This document shows positions 48,568 to 60,722 of a stretch of DNA of 64,000 nt, in pieces. This DNA comes from Epiperipatus broadwayi. Taxonomy: Eukaryota; Onychophora; Udeonychophora; Euonychophora; Peripatidae. Under the pieces are notes generated by a model. That model was not told the DNA's origin. It did not search any database and was given only the letters and a program-made list of their open reading frames with translations. The stretch's first letter is position 1. Every line of letters starts with the position of its first letter. The stretch spans positions 927,350 through 991,349 of the forward strand of contig JAQFVV010000274.1 of NCBI GenBank assembly GCA_028023455.1, given 5' to 3'. The translations under genes were made by a program, and so were the position numbers.

Positions 48568-49110
48568 ATGGATCCGAAAGAAAGCCCAATATATTTTAAA
48601 AATCCCCAGTTAGTAGAAAAGGAGAAAGAAGAAGTATCTGAGATGCAAATGATGATGAAAATGATGATGAATATGATGCAAGAGTTCAAAGCAGAATTGA
48701 TAAAAGAAATGCGTCAAGAAATTAAACAAAGTCAACAAGAAGTGAAGGAAGAAATTAGTCAGGTTAAAACAGAAATTAAAGAACTCAGAGCAGAAGTAAG
48801 AGAAATAAGATGTGAGATAACGGTAAAGGTAGAGAAGAACCAAGAAGTTATAGAGTTAGATTTAATTAAAGAAAGTCAGGAAGTTGAAAAGGAAGTTGAG
48901 GTCACGAAAGAGGTAGAAATTGAAATAGAAACAGATAGTGTTATGACAGATAAAGTAGAAACTTATGTAGATCAAAAGGTAGAAAATAGCGTAAAAGAGT
49001 TTTTACAAAGAATTAAAAATAAAAGGTTTAAAGTAAACGTTCGCATTCGCTGTAGACGTAGATTTAAAACAAAGAGAAAGCGTAAAAAAAATATTCCCAG
49101 ATTGAAGTAA
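48568..49110 (+). CDS. Gag-like coiled-coil protein of the LTR element
   Basis: 180-aa frame starting at ATG 48568 (Met-Asp-Pro); the frame is open upstream only to a TTG. A methionine-rich segment near residues 28-40 is followed by a long charged helix region (about 45-135) with heptad-like spacing and E/K repeats, then a strongly basic C-terminus (about 150-180, with runs such as RRRFKTKRKRKK). Coiled coil plus basic tail suggests self-association and nucleic-acid binding, as in a reduced Gag, but no capsid fold or zinc knuckle is recognised. It is the only sizeable frame in the element. It ends in an A-rich tract that could allow a -1 shift into the frame at 49086-49274. Confidence 0.55.
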   Translation: MDPKESPIYFKNPQLVEKEKEEVSEMQMMMKMMMNMMQEFKAELIKEMRQEIKQSQQEVKEEISQVKTEIKELRAEVREIRCEITVKVEKNQEVIELDLIKESQEVEKEVEVTKEVEIEIETDSVMTDKVETYVDQKVENSVKEFLQRIKNKRFKVNVRIRCRRRFKTKRKRKKNIPRLK

Positions 49111-49274
49111 TTCGGAGTTTGTCTAGGTATAAAGGTTTTCTGAGTTACGAAGTCGAAAACAGAACAGAAAGAGATAAAGCAATAAAATATAAAAGCGGAA
49201 CCGATAAGAGAGGAAAGTTAGTTTATATTATAGAATATGTAGAAAGAAAGAAGGAACCACCTGACATAGTTTAA
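49086..49274 (+). CDS. Small frame reachable by -1 frameshift from the gag-like ORF
   Basis: 62 codons with no ATG, overlapping the end of the gag-like frame by 25 bases in the -1 phase. It encodes a polar peptide (IRSLSRYKGFLSYEVE, then GKLVYIIEYVERKKEP) with no recognised family. The overlap contains A-AAA-AAT (49086-49092) in the gag reading phase, a possible slippery site. No downstream pseudoknot was worked out. Confidence 0.35.
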   Translation, partial: KKYSQIEVIRSLSRYKGFLSYEVENRTERDKAIKYKSGTDKRGKLVYIIEYVERKKEPPDIV

Positions 49275-50222
49275 AAGTCACTAAACAGGCGGAATAGTAA
49301 AGGAAATAAACAAAAAGGACCGGAAATGGACTATGAGTCTAATATAATTATTTTGACGTAGGTGAAAAGCCTGAATTAGAATTTCGCTATTTAAAATGAT
49401 GGATTGTTTTATCAAATAATCATAACGGAGGCTTCGCAAAATAAAAGATTTTTTTTCTCCACGCACATATTAATTAAGAAAATGTTCGTAAATAAACAGT
49501 TCAAATAAATAAAAAATCAAGTTAAATAAATGGGTCAAATTAATGATATAAAAGTAAAGTTGTAGATTTAAATAAATGAATAAAATAACGGAAATACATA
49601 AAATAAAAACAAGTTAAATAAATAAGTATAATATATCTGTAGAAAATAAATAAAATATTCGTAGTAAAATAAAATAGTTTTTTTGAATATACGCATGTTA
49701 AAATAAAAGTTTGTTTTGAATACTGTAAGTTAAGAAAAGGATGTAAATAAATTGTTTAAAATAATCAAGATAAAAAAAAAAACTCTAGTAAAATAATAAT
49801 GAATGAATTATAATAAAGCAAAATAGTTTTTTTTCTCTCTGAGTACACGTACGTTAATATATAAGGTAAATAAATGTTTAAAAAATAATATTATAATATA
49901 AATAATATTCGTAAGAGTTTAGAATAGTATTGTAAGATTAAATAAATAATATTTAAATCATGTTCGTAATGAATTTAAAAATAATATAAATGAAAGTCAA
50001 TCTAAGTTGTATTAGGAGCGTATAAGGGTTCGAATCTAAAGGGATGAGGGTAGTATTGAAATAAGTTAGATAAGGATTAAGTTTAAAGCTCTCAACTGGA
50101 TAAATTCTAGCACCCGTAACGGATTGGCCGGAATCATTCCTCTTTTTAAAAGAAACGCACTGGCAACAACCAGAGTAAGTCGTGAATCACTTTTCGGGGG
50201 AGAATCCCCATATCTCGTACCT
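49275..50222 (+). other. AT-rich non-coding interior of the LTR element
   Basis: Many 'aaataaataa'-type words and no usable frame. It resembles the long non-coding interiors of LARD elements. Confidence 0.5.
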
Positions 50223-50413
50223 CGTTTTCCAAAGCGTAAGTCGGAAATGGACAGTTGAAAATTCCTGCCATTGTAGCTGCTTAGTCAAAGTCCGATCAAG
50301 AGAATCGGCAATCGTTTTCCAGGGCGTAAGTCGAAAATGGACAGTTGAAATTCCTCCCATTTGCAGCCACCTTTTCTTAGTCAAAGTCCGATCAAGAGAA
50401 TCGGCAGCCGAAG
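50223..50413 (+). repeat. Tandem duplication (period about 90 bp) before the 3' LTR
   Basis: 'cgttttcc.a..gcgtaagtcg' at 50223 and 50313, and 'agtcaaagtccgatcaagag' at about 50283 and 50380, recur in order. GC-richer than its surroundings. Confidence 0.8.
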
Positions 50414-50642
50414 CTTTGTTTACAAAAGATCCCTGTGCCACAAATTTAGTTTGTCCTCGTGGTCATTATCCAGGACGAACATTGTAAGCAATGTTACCAG
50501 CATAGAAAGAAGAAAAGCATAATTGGAGATTGCCCTTAGCATGGAAAGGAAAAGATACCAAAATAAAAACTTAGAAAGAATAATAAATTAAGATTTAATG
50601 TTGTCAGAGATAAAATGGTCAAAAATGACGCATTTTATTCTC

Positions 50643-50656
50643 AAAAGGAAGGGCGG
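50643..50656 (+). other. Putative polypurine tract
   Basis: AAAAGGAAGGGCGG, five bases before the 3' LTR, in the position used to prime plus-strand synthesis. Confidence 0.55.
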
Positions 50657-50661
50657 TATAA

Positions 50662-52396
50662 TGTACCTATATTGATATAGGCACATATAATTTTTATCTA
50701 AAATTATTATTAAAGTAATCTTTCATAAAAGAAAAACATAAAATTAAATATTGAAGAATTTATTGCAGTTTGTTTTAGAAAAAAATAGGAATTAAATAGT
50801 TTTCTAGCATTAGTTTTTGAAATAAAAAAAAAGCTACGATTAATTAGTCAAAAGGGGGGAGGGGGAGTCTTGGTTTGAGAACTGAAACTAAGGGTTGTAA
50901 AAGGAAGTAAAGAGTTTTTATTGGTATTCGTAAAATATATAATTTAAAAAGTTAAAATGTACAAATCTCTTTTCATTCAAGTTTAATTAAAGAAAAAATA
51001 ATGTTAAAACTAATATATGTGCGATTGTCAACAATAAAATAAATGTTATTATAAATAAATGGAAGTTAAAGAAGATTATCATTAAAAAACACGGCAATGG
51101 CTATTATTAATTAAAATATAAAACAACATCTCTGCATGGCTATTACTAATTAAGCAATCTTCCAAAACACGTTTATCAAAGGATTAATTGATAAGGAATT
51201 TGACAACAGATCTTTGCCGGAGATATCAGAAAGACAACAAGGCGCAGGTATAAATAGACCTTTTTTATCAGACAGTAATTCATTCCACAAATTAGTTGAG
51301 ACAATCAGTTCCACAAATTAATTGAGTGAGTGCAGTTCAAAAAGTAATTGAGCAGTTAACAAACAAAATGCAGTGTTGAGAAGATCTTGGGAACGCACGT
51401 TTATCTCCAGCCCAGATGTCCGAGAAAACAGCAGATCTGCCCGTGAAATAATGTCAGCTTAACATCTTAGAAAATCTCCGTCAGTATCTAATTGTCTCCG
51501 ATAGTAATAACAGTGAAAATCAGGAAACTCAGCAAGGAAACATCCCAGCCGGCTGGAAGCATTCATACCGGAAGCATTCATACTGGAACCATTCATACTG
51601 GAAGAAACAACAAACAAGAAGAAAACAAAGTGTTAAATCTACGTTCAAAATCCTAGATAAAACATTTGCTTATTTTCGTTTATACTGTAATAGCCATTGC
51701 ATTTCATTAATTCGTGCGAATCCTCCAAGAGTCTAATTATATGAACTCGATATCATACATAAATGAACTATTGATGTGTGTGATTAAATTTCAAATGCTA
51801 TGTAATACTTTAATATTATGTGTGTGCATGAGTTAATATGTGCGTGATCCTTATATCAATATTATTAGTTAAATTAGATAAATACCAGTGTTTTGTTATG
51901 AAAGTAAACAAGAATATTTAAACTAGTTTAGAAATGTCAATTTAAAATATGCGTGTGTTTTATTAGAATTATAAAATGTTTAAATTTAGAAAATAAATGT
52001 TAGTTAATAAATTATCTTTAAAATTAAACTTTATTTGTCGGTCAATTCCTTTTAACAAATTCTTTATCAAGTCTTTTAACCACTAATTAAGTATAATCTA
52101 TTAGTGATTACAAACAACTGAGCTAGTCGTGGATTTAGGCGTTGAGTTAGTGGCCATTGCTTAAAGTGCGTTATTTATTCATCCTTGAATAGATAGCTGG
52201 TGCTCGTGTTTATACACAAACAAAAAAGTGCTTTGAACTTGGTGTTGAACTCAACAGTCGAGAAGAAGTTATGTCCTGGAAATGTAACGTTAGTTATATA
52301 CTTTATAGCTATTGTTTGGGCATACATACTCTTCGAGTATGTTCTTCTCTGACTAAGAGGCCGGTGTTTCGAAGACACAGATTCGAACACGGTTCA
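50662..52396 (+). repeat. 3' LTR
   Basis: Near-identical partner of 46467-48201, with the same ends. Scattered substitutions plus small indels (for example an extra 'tta' near 51048 and a missing 'tta' near 51818) leave the length the same. Confidence 0.9.
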
Positions 52397-53798
52397 ATAT
52401 ATATATATAGGGAAGATTTCATTTAATAAAATATACATTAAGATTTGACCCCCTTCTTTTCTGCTATTTAAACTAAATCAATCCCACCTTCGTTGATTTT
52501 ATAATAACTGGAATATTTAAATACTGTATTTGATATTTGAAGAGTATGGAACAATAAAATAAAAACTAGCAGTTATAGATAGGAAACAATTAAGTCACCC
52601 TTTCAGAATTGAATAATAACATTTATAAAATAAATAAGGTTTCAGAGCATTAATTAGCTTGAGTTCTAGATTCTCCATGGCAAGAAAATCCAGAGTTAAA
52701 CAAATATATATTTTTTATACTAAAACATAAATAACATGTTGACTCATAAAACAGTCTGGTGAGTGTATTAATTAATAATGCATTATATTGTAAGGGGAAG
52801 TTAATTCACGCAGGTTTACTTAAAAAGAAAAAAAGATTTTAGAAATTCAACTCATCAGATTGTGAGAGATTGGCCTATTAATAATAAAAACATAATATAA
52901 ATAAATGACTGCACCAGAGTTATAGAAAGTTACAGCATATGAGATAAATTTAAATATATAGAACTCATTTAAGAGCAAATACATATTAGAAAAGTTACAA
53001 AAATAATTATACATTAGGAAAAATTGATAGATGAGTATGAGACTAGTTAGGCAAGCGCAAGCTAGATTTAGTTTCAATGGTGGCGGTTTGAAATAATTTA
53101 CCTTGCACAATTTTATGAGTCCATATTAAAAGTCCAGCCCATGCATGGCAGTTATGTGACAGCAAGCTTCTATTTAGCACTCCAGAGTTCTCCATTGGGC
53201 TTTTACTTCATTTCATGGGAGCATAAGGACACGGTGGTGGCAGATAACCCTCATGGGTCATTTTAAACCAGCTTGGATTATGTTCACTGCAGTTCTTTCA
53301 ATAGTAGTTAATCTATTCTTGATTTTAAATCCGGCCATTTTATACACTGCCCAGGTATTTCTGGAATGCTTTTATTACTTGGTTTTAGCCTTAAAATCTA
53401 ATCTCTGATCTAACAAAAATTTTACATTTCTTTGTTCATTGTTTTTGAAAGATGCAACATTAGATAATGTCCAAAAATAAATTCAAATCTATTTCCAGAT
53501 TAGAAATAGATTTGACAAAACTGTTTATAACAAAAGAAAATCTTTAATCTTAATCCCATTTTAAGTAAAAACTTTAATTAAAAATACTTTCCCCAGATTA
53601 AAACAATAGTGTTTCCAACCCTTTAATTATTTTTAGACAATTCAGTTGCATTTTACATGTTGGATTTTATAAAATATATATTTTAATAGGAAAAAAAAGT
53701 ACTTTTAAAAAAAAAGTTTAAAAATGCCCTATAATAAAATATTTACAAAAAATCAATACTTTGTTAGTAAGTTTTTTTGCTCATATATATATATATAT
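52397..53798. other. No gene recognised
   Basis: AT-rich DNA with a less AT-rich block at about 53110-53390 that I cannot assign. A small palindrome ('aaatctatttcc...tagaaatagattt') lies near 53488-53514. Confidence 0.45.
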
Positions 53799-56700
53799 TG
53801 TACCTAACTAAAGTTTCCCTTAGTTCTAAAAGGAGCCAGAGGTTATCTTAGCTTAACCTTTTGGTTTGAAATTGTCTGATTTTTAAAAAAATAATGATAA
53901 AAATGAAAATTAATTTAGTTAATGACTAAAATAGGATAATCTTGTATTGATTGTAATCATTATTGTATTAAGGAATTATGTCTAAGTATTTGCAAAAAGA
54001 TATATGAGTTAGGTTGGTAAGAAATGCTAAATAATAATTTGAATTCTAAAAAAAGAAAGTTATCAGAAATAGTTGTCAGTTTGTAAGTAATATTAAATGT
54101 ATTCTAAAATAACTAATGTATAATCTATTCTAATGTTTAAAGAATAATAATAAGATATTATTATTAAGTTGGAATAAGTAAGTAATAAATTTTAAAAAAA
54201 TGATATGTAAGTTTTTGTTAAGAAGTGAGAATATTTGTTATTAGTTTTGTAGTTTAACATTCAGTTATAAAAATTATTTGCATTAAATATTCATTAACAT
54301 TCTATTGTTGTAGTTTTAAAAATAACTTTTAAACAATTAACTTGCATTCGTATGTGAGAATGTGCATGCATTGACATGGAAACATAAAAAAAATAATTTA
54401 ATTCCAATATTATTTAAAATAAGTAAATAAAACAAATGTGTGGATAAAATTATTTCAATGAAATATTTATGGGTTTAATAAAGGGTATAACTTTAAATTT
54501 TATATTTATTACTATTGGGTTGTAACATATCATTAAAAAACATTTGTTGTATAATATTTGTTAATAATAAAATTTTGACTTTGCAGCTGAAGGTCACGTG
54601 GTATGGGAAGATTATATTAATTACGTCAGTAGATTGATTTCACAGCTAGTTTGTTAAAATATTAAAATTTAATAAAAATAGTTTTTATTGGTTTTTAAAT
54701 GAATTGTAGGTGGGTGAAAAATTGTGAGATAAAATGGAAAAATCTAGGGGTTATTCAGAGGCTGATCTTATTTTGATTCAACTAGACTGGATCTTAAAAT
54801 TTTGTTAATAAAAAAGTAATTTTATAAAACTTTATATCTGCTAAAAAAACAAGTATATTTAAAATAATTATTTAAAAATCGTCTGGTAAACATGAATTGC
54901 TGAAGCTAGAAGTAAGGTAATCCATTTTTTCTGACAAATTTTCATTACAATTGAGACATTAAAATTTACGGTAAAATGTTTGAAGAAAATACAGCGTCTC
55001 ATATTTCATTTACTTGTGATCTATTCATTTTTCTTTATTTAGAAGTAAGTTATATTATCAAGTATTGTAATGGCTAAAGACTTTATTGCACTAAATTATA
55101 GTATATCTCCTATCAAATTAAAAATGCACGTGAAGAAGAAATTAAAAATAAAAAGACATTCAAACATTTTAAAATATTAAAATGGAAATGTGTTAGCATC
55201 TTTACAAATTAGAAGTGGCATTAAATTTAATACTTTATTACTTAATAGATGATATATATATACATTTAAATATGCTCTTAACAGAATAATGTTTCTGTGG
55301 ACAATATGTATTTTAAAATATTAATTCTCGTTTATGCTAATAGTATGAAAAGAATTTGTTTGAAAGCAAAACTTTAAAAGAATTTAAATATATTATTAAT
55401 GAACTTGTCTTTATCAAATGCATAATGTTTGGTTATAATTGCCAGTACTTATAAGTAACTTTATGACCGTTGATCTTAGCACATAAACCAAGGAGCGTCC
55501 TTAATTATAAACAAAGTCTACTCTTATGTTTTAAAAATAAATAAAAGGAAATTTGTTTAAAAAAAGAAATACATTTTTAAATATTAAGAAACGTTTTAAA
55601 AAAAAGAGCTTTATTTAAAAAAAAAATGCATTTATTTAAAGAACAGTGAAAGTTAACTAAAATATATATATTATAATTATTCCGTGTTTGAACCTAGGAT
55701 TATAAATATAAAAACATGTACTCAGCTGAATAATTTATTTTCCAGTGACAACTTATGTTTATGCTTACGATGTTTTATTATTTTAATATTTAAAATTATC
55801 TTTAAAGATAAAAGAAAGTGGAAGTGTTTATATAAAGAACTACTGAACATTTTCGTTTGGAAATGATTGCCATGTATATAAATGTATTAGTTGAAGTTTC
55901 GAATTTAAATAGATATCTTAACCTGGATAAATTGTTTACACATTATGAAATTGAAAAATCATCACGGAGCTGAACTATGAACTTGAATTAATGTATTATT
56001 TTTTTTTTTATGGTGTGTTGTATTGGTTAAAAAAAGAATGAAACCATAAAAATATTTATGCTATTAAATTTTGATGTAACACTTTTTGCATAAATTAAAA
56101 GGTAAACTAGGGTTATAATTTTAAAACAAAATAGGTTTATTCGAATGAGCAAATGTTTCTTGTCATTTTTAAGTAGATTTAGTTTATTTATCAAGCATTA
56201 CACTAGCTAGTTTCTATTTAATAATTTTATTATAAAGATTTAAATATCACACTCTTATTTTCATATAAATGGGATGTTTTACTCAATTTTTATTTTAAAT
56301 TTACTAAAGAAGTTTATCAGAGAGTATCCATTCATTTGTTTTATGAATGTTATATTAATAATAACTATAAATATTTTATATTCATCGAGAAGTAAATATT
56401 CTTGCATTTAATGTACAATTTTAAAAGTCCACTAGTACTATATTTTTAGAATTTAATATTTTGTTGTGTGTGCATTGTGCCTTACCTAGAATTTTATATG
56501 CATTTAAGTTTAAAGTATTTTCTACAATAATCAGTTGACACATAGTTTGCTTTGTTGGTTCGAACATTGGATATATGTTTTGTATTTTATAAATTTCTTG
56601 GAAATAACTTAGTTAGTTTAAGTGAAGTATATATCTTGCTATTAGTTAGAATTTGTTAGCCTCAAGAGTTAGGCTTAGTTTATAATTTTTGAATATGCCT

Positions 56701-57734
56701 AATGGAGTCGAGAAAATCTTCCATCCTTATTGTATTGTATTTCCATGACTTGATAGTGCTTGTCCCCAAAAAGAGGGTATTGTATTGTATTTTTCAGTGA
56801 TGATGATCACATTTATAAGAATTGGAAATCCATGAGAGGATTGTGCTTTTCTGGTGGGTGTTCCTGTTCCCAGATACACTGTAGATGAATTCCAAGTATC
56901 TTCGTTTCTGCCTCGAAGTTAGGTATTTTTTTGGAAGCCACCATATTCTTTTCCAGCTCTGAGGAGCCTAGTAACATTATATTTTTTGCCTATCATTCAT
57001 GATGACTTAATGCTAATTCCACCACAGTAGTTGATGTTGCATTTGTTTTAGATTTGTGATGACAAGATATGCTTGTTTGAAGAAATGTATTTCTTCAGGT
57101 AGTTGTAGCTAATTTAAGGCTCATAGGTATATCAATGTGTGAATTGTGTTGCTATGATAGTTTTATCACACACAAGCTAACCAACAATAAGTTATATTTA
57201 TTTTAAAGTATATTAAATATGCATATGGTATAAGTGGCAATTCACACATAATAATTTAATATTTTCATCCAGAATTTCGCCGCTGAGTTTGTAAGTCTGT
57301 TATATCATTATCTTTAAAACATTGAGGGAATAATTTTATGTGGACTAGATTTATTTAAAAAAAAGTATAACTGATTTCTGATGAATGATTGTCCCATACA
57401 CTTAATTTAGTTTAATTTTAATATTACCTTAATCTGATTTAAACCTACATCTAGCTGTGATATTAGTTATATCCGTGAAACTAGTGATGATGTTTTTAAA
57501 AAGTATTGTTGAATATGCTTACTCCAACTTATCGTTTGTTAAGTTGAGGAGTATAAAATTAAGCTTAGGGTTTTCAATATAAACATAGTTCTGTGTGTTA
57601 TTCTAATTAGTAGATGACACAATAATGTCATTAATTAGTCCAAATAATTATATAAAATCTTAGAGCGGTATTGGCATTGTTTGTATTCAACTATATTTAT
57701 AAACATTTCTTCTCATTATTAATAAATCAAATTA
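53799..57734. other. AT-rich DNA; possible unrecognised element starting TGTACC
   Basis: TGTACCTAACTAAAG follows a (TA)n run at 53799, like the LTR starts at 44708 and 46467. A candidate partner end GGTTACA-ATATAT is at 59842. No terminal repeat pair or coding frame was found. A 15-bp direct repeat 'tattgtattgtattt' occurs at about 56728 and 56778. Confidence 0.3.
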
Positions 57735-57891
57735 AACCATTAAGCATCACATGATCACATTTCCTATACTAGCACATTAATTGTTGATAAACAGAGCAAA
57801 ACTCTCCATACAGTATTGCCACCTGTGCTAAACAGAGTAATCAATGGATGCCAGAAGGCTTGTGCATAAAATCCATATCTAATGCCTACTC

Positions 57892-57950
57892 ATCCAATAT
57901 CCCCAGACTAGTTTCTGGCTTGTGGCCTTCGTCAGTGAGGAGCTTTAGAT
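57892..57950 (-). ncRNA. Type I hammerhead ribozyme A4
   Basis: Minus strand: stem I ATCTAA/TTGGAT and TCCTCA/TGGGGA, core CTGACGA (57935-57929). Stem II is GGC/GCC with an A-A mismatch at its base, then GAAA, ACTAGT, and C17 opposite 57906. The core is complete; the weakened stem II may lower activity. Confidence 0.8.
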
Positions 57951-58376
57951 CTGAGAGCACTGCATCTGGATCTTAGGATCTAATGCAACCCTCTAGCAAA
58001 CACCTTTTATCTCTACTTAACTACAAAACTATGAGAATGAAATTGAAAACACAAAAAATATTTTCAATCTAAGCTCAATAGCTTATATAGTCATATGGGT
58101 CTGAACTCAGTTCAGCACCCATACATTTTGGTGTCTTTGGCTCTTTTACAACCATAGCCACCACTATCCTATTAGGCAGGATTGGTGTTAAACCATTAAG
58201 CATCAAATGATCACATTTCCTATACTAGCACATTAATTGTTGATAAACAGAGCAAAACTCTCCATGCAGTATTGACCCCTGTGCTAAACAGAGTAATCAA
58301 TGGATGCCAGAAGGCTTGTGCATAAAATCCCTAGAGGGTTGCATTAGATCCTAAGATCTAAATGCAGTGCTCTCAG

Positions 58377-58437
58377 ATCCAAAGCTTCTCACTGACGAAG
58401 GCCACAAGCCAGAAACTAGTCTGGGGGGATATTGGAT
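58377..58437 (+). ncRNA. Type I hammerhead ribozyme A5
   Basis: Core CTGACGA (58392-58398), stem II GGC/GCC with the same A-A mismatch as A4, GAAA, ACTAGT, C17 at 58421. Two extra G residues in the 3' strand of inner stem I (TGGGGGGA) disturb pairing. Confidence 0.75.
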
Positions 58438-58554
58438 GAGTAGGCATTAGATAGGGATTTTATGCACAAGCCTTCTGGCATCCATTGATTAATCTGTTTA
58501 GCACAGGTGGCAATACTGTATGGAGAGTTTTGCTCTGTTTAATAAATCAAATTA

Positions 58555-59599
58555 TTATTATTTCAAAAGTTTTGTTTGTTTGTTTTACTTTTATATGAAA
58601 ATATATTATTGTCTTAGGTTCCAAGTTCACAAAGTCTTAAATTTTTAAATTTATTGAGTCTTCAATTCAGACATTCACAAGGATATTCTAAGTTAATTAA
58701 ATATAGTTGATATTGTCTTGAGGATTAAAAAGCTATGTTAAATAAATGATTCTCATATTGAATCACAAATACAGATAATTGCATTATAGCAGATACATAA
58801 TTAAATACTTAGTTAAAAGTTTATTTTTTAAAATTATCAGTATATCTTTCAGACTAAAGATTATGCAATATCAGATTAACAATATTAGTACTTCAGAAGA
58901 ATATTTTAATTAATATTATTTTAAAAGCTGCACATTATCTTATATTCACTGCTCATCATCTATCATCATCTTAAATCTTATATATTTAAAGAATTTTAAT
59001 CCATTTGCATTTGAGGTCTTTAGTGGTTGTCTGTGAGTATGGAAAGGCATTAAAAGTACCCTTGCTCTTTTCTTTGCTCAAGTAATATCTTAGATAATAG
59101 GCCATTATTAGTTTAAATTTAAATTGATTCACTAAATTTTGTGAATTAATATTCGTTTTGTTTATTATTTTAAGATTGAACATATTATAATTATTTTATG
59201 ATCAGCTAAGATGTCACTTATTTATTTATTAATCACAGTAATTCTTTATTAGGCAACTTAACTTAAACTTTAATTTTGCACAAGAGTTTTAGTTTTAAAA
59301 TCCCTGAGGTTATTTACTCTTGTTGTTTTAGTAAATATAATTCTGTAAGATAATATTTTAAAGTAAAGCATCATAGGTCTTATTCAGAGAGTGTATGATT
59401 TATTGGTAAGACTAATATGGTAAACATTGAGTAGTGATTTAGATAATCTTTTGTATGGTTTATTAAAAGATCAATATGCTGTGGTAGTTATAGTTCATCA
59501 GTATTGGATTTGACCTTTATTTGATTATACATCTCTGATCATCATCTCTTTTTTTTAAATTTATTGTAACCCCACTGAGCCGAGTCGTTTAGAGTCTCT
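58555..59599. other. AT-rich, no gene recognised
   Basis: No family features; open frames are short. Confidence 0.5.
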
Positions 59600-59842
59600 A
59601 ATTTATAGTTCATTTTATCTCATTTCAATTCTATTTCATTTCTTTTCATATCTCTCTCTCTCTCATATCTTTCTATCATCTCAGCTATTTAAAACATTCT
59701 TTTCTCATATCTTTCTATCATCTCATTTCATTTCTCTCTCCTTTATTCCATCTTCTTATATCTTTATTTATCTTTACCATTCTCTCTCCTTTATTCTATT
59801 TTCTTCTTATCTCTTCCTCTCCCTCTATTTTAAAAGGTTACA
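59600..59842 (+). repeat. Polypyrimidine tract (CT-rich)
   Basis: About 240 bp built of tct/ttc words ('tctctctctctc', 'atctttctatcatctca' occurring twice), ending before a (TA)n run. Could adopt non-B DNA; no gene. Confidence 0.7.
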
Positions 59843-60192
59843 ATATATATATATATATATATATTTGAGCCACACCTATAATACTTTAATAAAAAAAGAA
59901 CTAATAATTAATAAAAAAGAATTAATAATAATTAAAAAAAAATGTTATTGAAACGTTAAAATTTTATAACTTAGGAGCACATCTCAAATATATACATACA
60001 TGACAAAAGGAGTGGGATGGGATATAGGGTTTGAATACAGGTTAGTAGGTAGAAACATGAAGTTCAATCTTAAGCTAAGATTGATTGCTTCAAAATGAGA
60101 TGAAATAAGAAAATTGATAGATATGTAGAAAAGAAAGACTATATATTCAGAGATTCTGCATTAAATTTGAATTTTTATTCCACTGTGAATTG

Positions 60193-60194
<2 letters not shown>

Positions 60195-60279
<85 letters not shown>
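60195..60279. repeat. (TA)n microsatellite, about 42 units
   Basis: Uninterrupted AT dinucleotides. Confidence 0.97.
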
Positions 60280-60280
<1 letters not shown>

Positions 60281-60722
60281 CAGATGAAAGTGTAATCTAT
60301 ATACATATGTGTATATATAAATATATACTATAGTAAAATTATAACACTACTTCCATTTAGAGTTAGGAATTTATAGATTAAATTTGATTTTAATTATAAT
60401 TTGCTATTCAAGATGGCATATATATAATTTGTGGAAATAATTTTAGTGTTTTATATATATAAATAAATTATTTTTTGGGTAAAAAATATTTTTTGAGATC
60501 GAACAAATTTTCTTTCAAGAGTTTACCTTGACAATGGCAGATGCTAGTTCGTCGGAATATTGGATATAATAGAAAATAATACGTGGTTTTACCCCCAAAA
60601 TAATTTATTTATATCATATAACCGTGAAAACATTAAATATAATATATATATTTTAAACTATTCATTTTATAACTAATTCATGGAAAATATTGTTACTATT
60701 ATTAAAAGCATAAAACTAAACT

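Larger units (their letters stand above)
46467..52396 (+). mobile_element. Non-autonomous LTR retrotransposon (5.9 kb, LARD/TR-GAG-like)
   Basis: Two direct LTRs of equal measured length (1,735 bp) run from TGTACC to GGTTCA and flank a 2.46-kb interior. The flanks ATATAT on both sides are the probable target duplication, though its length is ambiguous in an (AT)n target. The interior holds one gag-like frame (48568-49110) and no protease, reverse transcriptase, RNase H or integrase, so it must depend on another element. TGG directly after the 5' LTR (48203) is the likely primer-binding site. AAAAGGAAGGGCGG (50643-50656) next to the 3' LTR is the likely polypurine tract. LTRs differ only by scattered changes, suggesting fairly recent insertion. 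Confidence 0.87.
57735..58540. mobile_element. Retrozyme family A: one unit plus inverted partial unit
   Basis: Flanked by an exact 14-bp target-site duplication AATAAATCAAATTA (57721-57734 and 58541-58554). 57735-58331 is minus-oriented (about 1.3 units; the unit boundary 'aaccattaagcatc' occurs at 57735 and near 58191). 58332-58540 is plus-oriented, with the switch at 'aaaatccc|tagaggg'. The ends match those of the 40838-42290 copy ('aaccattaagcatc' and 'gttttgctctgttt'). Confidence 0.88.

Noticed and set aside
57380-57410. CTGATGAATG as a hammerhead start
   Set aside because: No GAAA or closing stems in range.
53799-59842. A 6-kb LTR element bounded by TGTACC and GGTTACA in (AT)n
   Set aside because: No pair of terminal direct repeats and no gag or pol remnants could be found; kept only as a speculative boundary note.
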